A stretch of 8,174 nucleotides of DNA, taken from the NCBI GenBank assembly GCA_051007175.1, contig JBPCSL010000005.1:1-8174 (forward strand). The letters run 5' to 3'. Of the stretch, positions 4,401 through 8,174 are shown one piece after another. The stretch's first letter is position 1. Each line of letters opens with the position of its first letter. The translations under genes and the position numbers were made by a program. The notes under the pieces were generated by a model. The model ran no database searches. It had not been told where the DNA came from and saw nothing but the letters and a program-made list of their open reading frames with translations. This DNA comes from Mxb001 sp051007175. Lineage in GTDB: Bacteria; Actinomycetota; Actinomycetes; S36-B12.

Positions 4401-6500
4401 GTGGCAGGCAGCCGGCACGCGAAGGGCACGGCGTCCCGGCGTGCCTCGGAGCCGGAGCAGCCCCGCAAGAAGAAGCGGTGGTGGCTGCGAATCCTCCTCA
4501 CCCTCATCGCCCTCGGCCTGCTGGGTGTCGGGGCCTTTGCCCTCGCCGTCGTCCTCACCCCCGTGCCGGAGCCCAATGAGGTCGCGGCCACCGAGGCCAC
4601 GGTCGTCTACTGGTCCGACGGCACCACGGAGATCGGTCGCCTGGGCGACTCCACGCGCCGCAGCGTGGCCCTCGCCGATGTGCCGGTCGACGTGCAGCAT
4701 GCGGTGCTGGCCGCGGAAGACCGCGACTTCTACAACCATGGCGGCTTCTCCCCGGCCGGCATCGGGCGCGCCATCTGGAACAACGTCCGCGGGGGATCGA
4801 CCCAGGGCGGTTCAACCATCACCCAGCAGTACGCCAAGAACGCCTACCTGTCCTCGGAGCGCTCCTTCGTCCGCAAGGCCAAGGAGCTGGTGCTCTCGGT
4901 CAAGCTCGAGTCGACGGTGAGCAAGGACGACATCCTCAGCGACTACCTCAACGCCATCTACTTCGGCCGCGGTGCCTACGGCATCGAGGCGGCGTCACTC
5001 GCCTACTTCGGCACGTCGGCCAAGAACCTCGACTACAACCAGGGTGCGGTGCTCGCGTCGCTCATCCGCGCGCCCAGTTACTACGCCGACAACCGCAAGG
5101 ACCTCAAGGCCCGCTGGAACTGGGTGCTCGACGGCATGGTGACGGCGGGTTGGCTCACGCCCCAGCAGCGTGCCGATGCCGTCTTCCCGGAGATCATCAG
5201 GCCCACGACGGGCAATCGGCTCGGCGGCCAGGTCGGCTACCTCCTCGAGGCGGTGAAGGCCGACCTGCGCCAGCTCGGCTACACCGACCAGGAGATCGAG
5301 GGCGGCGGCCTCCACATCGTCACGACCTTCGACAGGGACGCGCAGGCGGCGGCAGAGGCAGCGGTTTCTGAGGTCGGGCCGACCGTGGGCACCGAAGGGC
5401 TGCGCATCGGCCTTGCCGCCGTGCGTCCCGGCACCGGCGAGGTCGTCGCGATGTACGGCGGCCCCGACTACGTCACGGACCCCATCAACAATGCGACGCG
5501 CGCCTTCGCCCAGGCCGGCTCGACGTTCAAGCCCTTCGCGCTCACCGCCGCCGTCGAGCAGGGCATCACCCTCGACTCGACGTGGAACGGCGACTCCCCC
5601 CAGGACATCTCCGGCTACAACGTGCACAACTACGCCGACACGTCGTACGGAGAGGTGTCGCTCACGGAGGCAACCGCGCTGTCCGTCAACACCGTCTACG
5701 TCACGGTCGAGGACCAGGTGGGCGTCGACAAGGTTGCGGATGCGGCGTACCGTCTGGGCCTGCCAATGGACACCCCGGGCCAGTCGCCCGACAACCTCGA
5801 CCTCACCTTCGTCCTCGGCACGGCATCCCCGTCGGGCATCAGCATGGCGTCCGCCTACTCGACCCTGGCGGCGCGTGGCCAGCGCACCGACTGGTCCACC
5901 GTGAAGCAGGTCTACGGCACCAACGGCGGACTGCAGTACGAGTGGCAGCCCGACCTCAGCCAGGCGGTGGCGAGCGAGGTGGCCGACACCGTGAACTCTG
6001 CGCTGCAGACCGTGGTGACGTCCGGGACCGCCACGGGCGCCCAAGCGCTGGGCCGCCCGGTCGCCGGCAAGACCGGCACGAGCAACGACAACCAGTCCGT
6101 GTGGTTCGTCGGCTACACCCCGCAGCTGTCGACCGCGGTCCTCATGGCCAAGGAAGATGCCGACGGCAACCCGATCCCCATCGACGGGCTCGACGGCGGT
6201 GCTCCGGCGATCGGCGGCGGCGGGTATCCGGTCGCCATCTGGACGGCGTTCAATCAGGCGGCGCTGGCGAACCTTCCGGTGGAGTCCTTCGTTGGCCCGC
6301 TGCCGACGGCGTCGCCCACGCCGTCGAGCAGTTCGCCGTCGCCGACCGAGTCGCCCACGGAGTCACCGACACCGATCCCGACGCCGACGGACAGCCCGTC
6401 TCCGACGGACAGTCCGACGCCGACGCCGACGCCGGAGCCGACGGATTCACCGACGCCGGAGCCCACGGACTCGCCGTCGGTGACCGGCGATCCGCCCTAG
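4401..6500 (+). CDS. ponA: Class A penicillin-binding protein (bifunctional transglycosylase/transpeptidase), PonA1-like
   Basis: A 699-residue bifunctional peptidoglycan synthase that polymerises lipid II into glycan strands and cross-links stem peptides outside the membrane. A short basic cytoplasmic tail (RKKKRWW, 22-28) precedes one membrane helix (about 29-52). The GT51 domain has EDRDFYNHGG (106-115, catalytic E106), GGSTQGGSTITQQYAKN (131-147), RKAKELVLSVKLE (158-170, second glutamate E162) and YLNAIYFGRGAYGIEAAS (182-199). The transpeptidase domain has STFK (374-377, nucleophile S374), SVN (428-430) and KTGT (557-560), so both active sites look intact. The C-terminus (about 634-699) is a Pro/Thr/Ser/Asp/Glu tail rather than PASTA repeats, as in the mycobacterial PonA1 type. 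The neighbours (DUF5318 upstream, GT87 downstream) also match the PonA1 locus. A GTG start with a good ribosome site is used. Transcription is probably independent of protein C because of the preceding terminator. Confidence 0.95.
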   Translation: MAGSRHAKGTASRRASEPEQPRKKKRWWLRILLTLIALGLLGVGAFALAVVLTPVPEPNEVAATEATVVYWSDGTTEIGRLGDSTRRSVALADVPVDVQHAVLAAEDRDFYNHGGFSPAGIGRAIWNNVRGGSTQGGSTITQQYAKNAYLSSERSFVRKAKELVLSVKLESTVSKDDILSDYLNAIYFGRGAYGIEAASLAYFGTSAKNLDYNQGAVLASLIRAPSYYADNRKDLKARWNWVLDGMVTAGWLTPQQRADAVFPEIIRPTTGNRLGGQVGYLLEAVKADLRQLGYTDQEIEGGGLHIVTTFDRDAQAAAEAAVSEVGPTVGTEGLRIGLAAVRPGTGEVVAMYGGPDYVTDPINNATRAFAQAGSTFKPFALTAAVEQGITLDSTWNGDSPQDISGYNVHNYADTSYGEVSLTEATALSVNTVYVTVEDQVGVDKVADAAYRLGLPMDTPGQSPDNLDLTFVLGTASPSGISMASAYSTLAARGQRTDWSTVKQVYGTNGGLQYEWQPDLSQAVASEVADTVNSALQTVVTSGTATGAQALGRPVAGKTGTSNDNQSVWFVGYTPQLSTAVLMAKEDADGNPIPIDGLDGGAPAIGGGGYPVAIWTAFNQAALANLPVESFVGPLPTASPTPSSSSPSPTESPTESPTPIPTPTDSPSPTDSPTPTPTPEPTDSPTPEPTDSPSVTGDPP
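6300..6497 (+). repeat. Low-complexity Pro/Thr/Ser tail of PonA
   Basis: About 66 codons made almost wholly of P, T, S, D and E, with repeated units such as PTESPTESP and TPEPTDSP. The DNA repeats CCGACG/GCCGACG-like blocks, so length may vary between strains. The encoded tail is extracellular and probably spans the wall; being rich in Ser/Thr/Pro, it could be O-glycosylated (inference). Confidence 0.8.
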
Positions 6501-6588
6501 CGGATACGGGTCGTCGTTCGGGATGGCGCACTGGACACGGTCTGACCGCAGCGCACACGGGATGCCCCGTACCCTGTGCAGACATACG

Positions 6589-6594
6589 AAAGGA
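6589..6594 (+). promoter_or_regulatory. Ribosome binding site of the ParB-like gene
   Basis: AAAGGA lies 5 nt before the ATG at 6600 and selects it over an in-frame upstream GTG at 6576. A TACCCT at 6570-6575 could be a -10 hexamer, but no -35 at a proper distance was found. A small ACGGG/CCCGT hairpin (6557-6570) overlaps it. Confidence 0.65.
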
Positions 6595-6599
6595 CGGTC

Positions 6600-7052
6600 A
6601 TGGCCAGTCTTGTGAAGGGCCCCATCTGGGAAGACAAGCCGGATAAGCACGACTACCCGGCAGCGGCGAATTACCTCAGTCTCATCGCGGACGCGGATCT
6701 CGTCGATCACCTGGTGAAGAAGCTGAAGTCGGCGCCGATCGTCACCTACAAGGCCAAGGACCTGCTGCGCGCGTCCTGCCTGCAGCTGCTCCCCTTGAAC
6801 GACGCCCATGTCGCGGAGGACCTGGCCAAGATCGTCAAGGGCATCAAGCTGTCGCCGGTCCTGCTCATCCGGGGCGGTATCGAGCTGGGGCTGCCGCTCA
6901 CCATCGCCGATGGCTACCACCGCGTCTGCGCGAGCTACCACCTCGCGGACGACACCAACATCCCGGCGCGCATCATCGACCTGCCAAAGGCGGGCAAGGC
7001 CGTGGCCCAGGAGATCGCCAGCCAGACTTTGAAGACCCGCAAGCGGAAGTAG
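6600..7052 (+). CDS. Stand-alone ParB/sulfiredoxin-like domain protein
   Basis: A 150-residue soluble protein. The N-terminus (KHDYPAAANYLSL, 16-28) and KAKDLLRAS (51-59) resemble a widespread family of small uncharacterised bacterial proteins I recall. The segment LSPVLLIRGG (84-93) to LTIADGYHRVCASYHL (100-115) to IPARIIDLP (121-129) has the layout of a ParB/sulfiredoxin-like core: strand, then DG(Y)HR turn, helix, strand. In ParB relatives this turn contributes to nucleotide/phosphate binding. No helix-turn-helix DNA-binding domain or dimerisation domain follows; only a basic tail (KTRKRK) remains. It should therefore not be called a chromosome-partitioning ParB. It follows ponA by 99 nt and precedes the GT87 gene by 3 nt, so the two are likely translated together. 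Substrate and role are unknown. Confidence 0.75.
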   Translation: MASLVKGPIWEDKPDKHDYPAAANYLSLIADADLVDHLVKKLKSAPIVTYKAKDLLRASCLQLLPLNDAHVAEDLAKIVKGIKLSPVLLIRGGIELGLPLTIADGYHRVCASYHLADDTNIPARIIDLPKAGKAVAQEIASQTLKTRKRK

Positions 7053-7055
7053 CCC

Positions 7056-8174
7056 GTGAGCGACGAGGGGACGCAGTCGGTCACGGGGACGCCCGTGGCC
7101 GATGTCGTCGTCCCCTCGCGCGAGGATCCGGTGGTCCGTGCGAGCACTCCGCTGATCGGCGGGCCGCTCGGCCGCTTCGCGATTGTGGGCGCCGGCGGCT
7201 TCTGGACGCCAGTGCGCGTACTCATCCTGCTGTCGACCCTCGCCTACATCGTCGGGGCTCTCATCGACTGGCCGTGCATGTCCAACGGCTGGGCATCACC
7301 CGATCGATACGAGCACCTCTGCTACTCCGATATCCCGCCCCTGTATGGCGGCCGCGGCTTCGCCGACGGCTTCTTCCCCTACCTGCAGACACCGCCCAAT
7401 GGCGAGGTCCTCGAATACCCGGTGCTCACCGGCATCTTCATGCAAGTCGCGGCCTGGCTGACCAAGGGCGTGCTCGTAATCGCGCCGGCGGCGACGCCGT
7501 CGCTCACATTCTTCGTCATCAACGTGATCCTGCTCTTCCCGTTCCTTCTCATGGCGGTGGTGTGCGCATCACGCATCGTCAAGGCGCGCCCCTGGGATGC
7601 CGCGCTCATCGCGCTGGCACCGACGATCATCCTGGCTGGCACGATCAATTGGGACCTCATCCCGATCGGCCTGGTGATGTGGTCGATCCTGCTGTGGTCC
7701 CGCAAGTATGCGTTCTGGGCGGGCGTGGTGCTGGGCCTGGCGATCGCGGCGAAGTTCTATCCGATCGTGCTGCTCGGCCCGTGGTTCCTCCTGTGTCTGC
7801 GCGCGGGCAAGCTCAAGGACTTCGGCAAGCTGGCGGGGGGCGCCGCCCTTGCCTGGCTCGTCGTCAACATCCCCTTTATCGTCGGGAACTTCGACGGGTG
7901 GGCGCACTTCTACGAGTTCAGCCAGACGCGTGGCCAGGACTGGGGATCCATCTGGTACGCCGTCACCCTGTGGGGGCTGCCGCAGGTGCCGCCGGACATG
8001 CTCAACTACGTGGCCACGGGCAGCTTCCTGGCCCTGTGCGTGATCATCGCGGTGCTCATCCTCTTCGCGCCGAAGCGGCCGCGGCTCATCCCGATGCTCT
8101 TCCTCGTCGTGGCGGCGTTCGCGGTGACCAACAAGGTGTATTCCCCGCAGTACGTCATGTGGCTCGTCCCGCTG
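7056..8174 (+). CDS. GT87/DUF2029 family membrane glycosyltransferase (Rv0051-like), 3' end outside window
   Basis: An open frame runs from the GTG at 7056 through the last base, giving 373 residues so far; the gene continues beyond the window. After a cytoplasmic tail of about 50 residues, several hydrophobic helices follow (first about 53-70). The loop after helix 1 has DWPC (71-74), CYSDIPPLYGGRGF (89-102) and LEYPVLTG (119-126). Later come NWD (198-200), KFYP (233-236) and NKVYSPQYVMWLVPL (359-373). These match my memory of the Rv0051 family of polyprenyl-phosphate-sugar-dependent GT-C transferases, where an acidic residue early in the first outer loop is catalytic; D71 or D92 are candidates. 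The sugar and acceptor cannot be read from the sequence. The start lacks a good ribosome site and follows the previous stop by 3 nt, so translational coupling is likely. In M. tuberculosis Rv0051 directly follows ponA1; here the ParB-like gene intervenes. Confidence 0.85.
   Translation, partial: MSDEGTQSVTGTPVADVVVPSREDPVVRASTPLIGGPLGRFAIVGAGGFWTPVRVLILLSTLAYIVGALIDWPCMSNGWASPDRYEHLCYSDIPPLYGGRGFADGFFPYLQTPPNGEVLEYPVLTGIFMQVAAWLTKGVLVIAPAATPSLTFFVINVILLFPFLLMAVVCASRIVKARPWDAALIALAPTIILAGTINWDLIPIGLVMWSILLWSRKYAFWAGVVLGLAIAAKFYPIVLLGPWFLLCLRAGKLKDFGKLAGGAALAWLVVNIPFIVGNFDGWAHFYEFSQTRGQDWGSIWYAVTLWGLPQVPPDMLNYVATGSFLALCVIIAVLILFAPKRPRLIPMLFLVVAAFAVTNKVYSPQYVMWLVPL

Noticed and set aside
4995..6044. 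349-codon minus-strand open frame opposite ponA
   Set aside because: It is opposite the transpeptidase-coding region with intact motifs; the composition is dominated by Gly/Arg/Val/His shadow codons.
6300..6497. Short-repeat array as CRISPR or satellite
   Set aside because: The repeats are in frame, encode the Pro/Thr/Ser tail of PonA and have no unique spacers.
5582..6646. 354-codon plus-strand frame overlapping the end of ponA
   Set aside because: It is an out-of-frame shadow of ponA, including its repetitive tail, with no start signal or domain.
6600..7052. Chromosome-partitioning ParB annotation
   Set aside because: Only the ParB-like nucleotide-binding fold is suggested; there is no helix-turn-helix or dimerisation domain, and no parA or parS nearby.

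Overview
The window is high-GC DNA from an actinobacterium. Four things support this: strong G/C bias at third codon positions, TAnnnT-type -10 hexamers, GGAGG ribosome sites, and a gene neighbourhood resembling the Mycobacterium tuberculosis Rv0049 - ponA1 (Rv0050) - Rv0051 block. Neither the genus nor a cultured relative can be named from sequence alone. All eight genes lie on the + strand; I see no RNA genes, CRISPR, phage or transposase genes.

Layout: (1) 104-1021, exported protein A of an unrecognised family. (2) 1191-1640, a two-helix membrane protein of a conserved actinobacterial family often mislabelled 'LigA ring-opening dioxygenase'. (3) 1759-2277, a DUF5318 (Rv0049-type) protein with two CxxC pairs, apparently translated from a leaderless mRNA. 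(4, 5) 2431-3342 and 3422-4288, exported proteins B and C, paralogues of A. (6) 4401-6500, a class A penicillin-binding protein (GT51 plus transpeptidase) of the PonA1 type with a Pro/Thr/Ser-rich tail. (7) 6600-7052, a stand-alone ParB/sulfiredoxin-like domain protein. (8) 7056 to the window end, the first 373 codons of a GT87/DUF2029 (Rv0051-type) polytopic glycosyltransferase.

The conserved backbone (DUF5318, PonA, GT87) points to cell-envelope synthesis. PonA builds peptidoglycan. GT87 proteins transfer sugars from polyprenyl-phosphate donors on the outer face of the membrane. The ParB-like gene is probably translated together with the GT87 gene, since only 3 nt separate them.

The novel part is the three-member family A/B/C. 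Each has a signal peptide, a conserved N-terminal domain (VRIDxGTAxAKxxGxHRY ... AWxxxGH ... ITW ... LPxxLPNFxxNIS) and a C-terminal domain with four cysteines at matching spacing. Each gene also has a TAC(C/G)GT -10-like hexamer exactly 24 nt before its start codon, suggesting shared control. B and C sit inside the DUF5318-PonA neighbourhood, and a strong intrinsic terminator insulates C from ponA. Gaps between genes are all under 170 bases; what they hold (promoter-like hexamers, hairpins, short repeats) is listed below.
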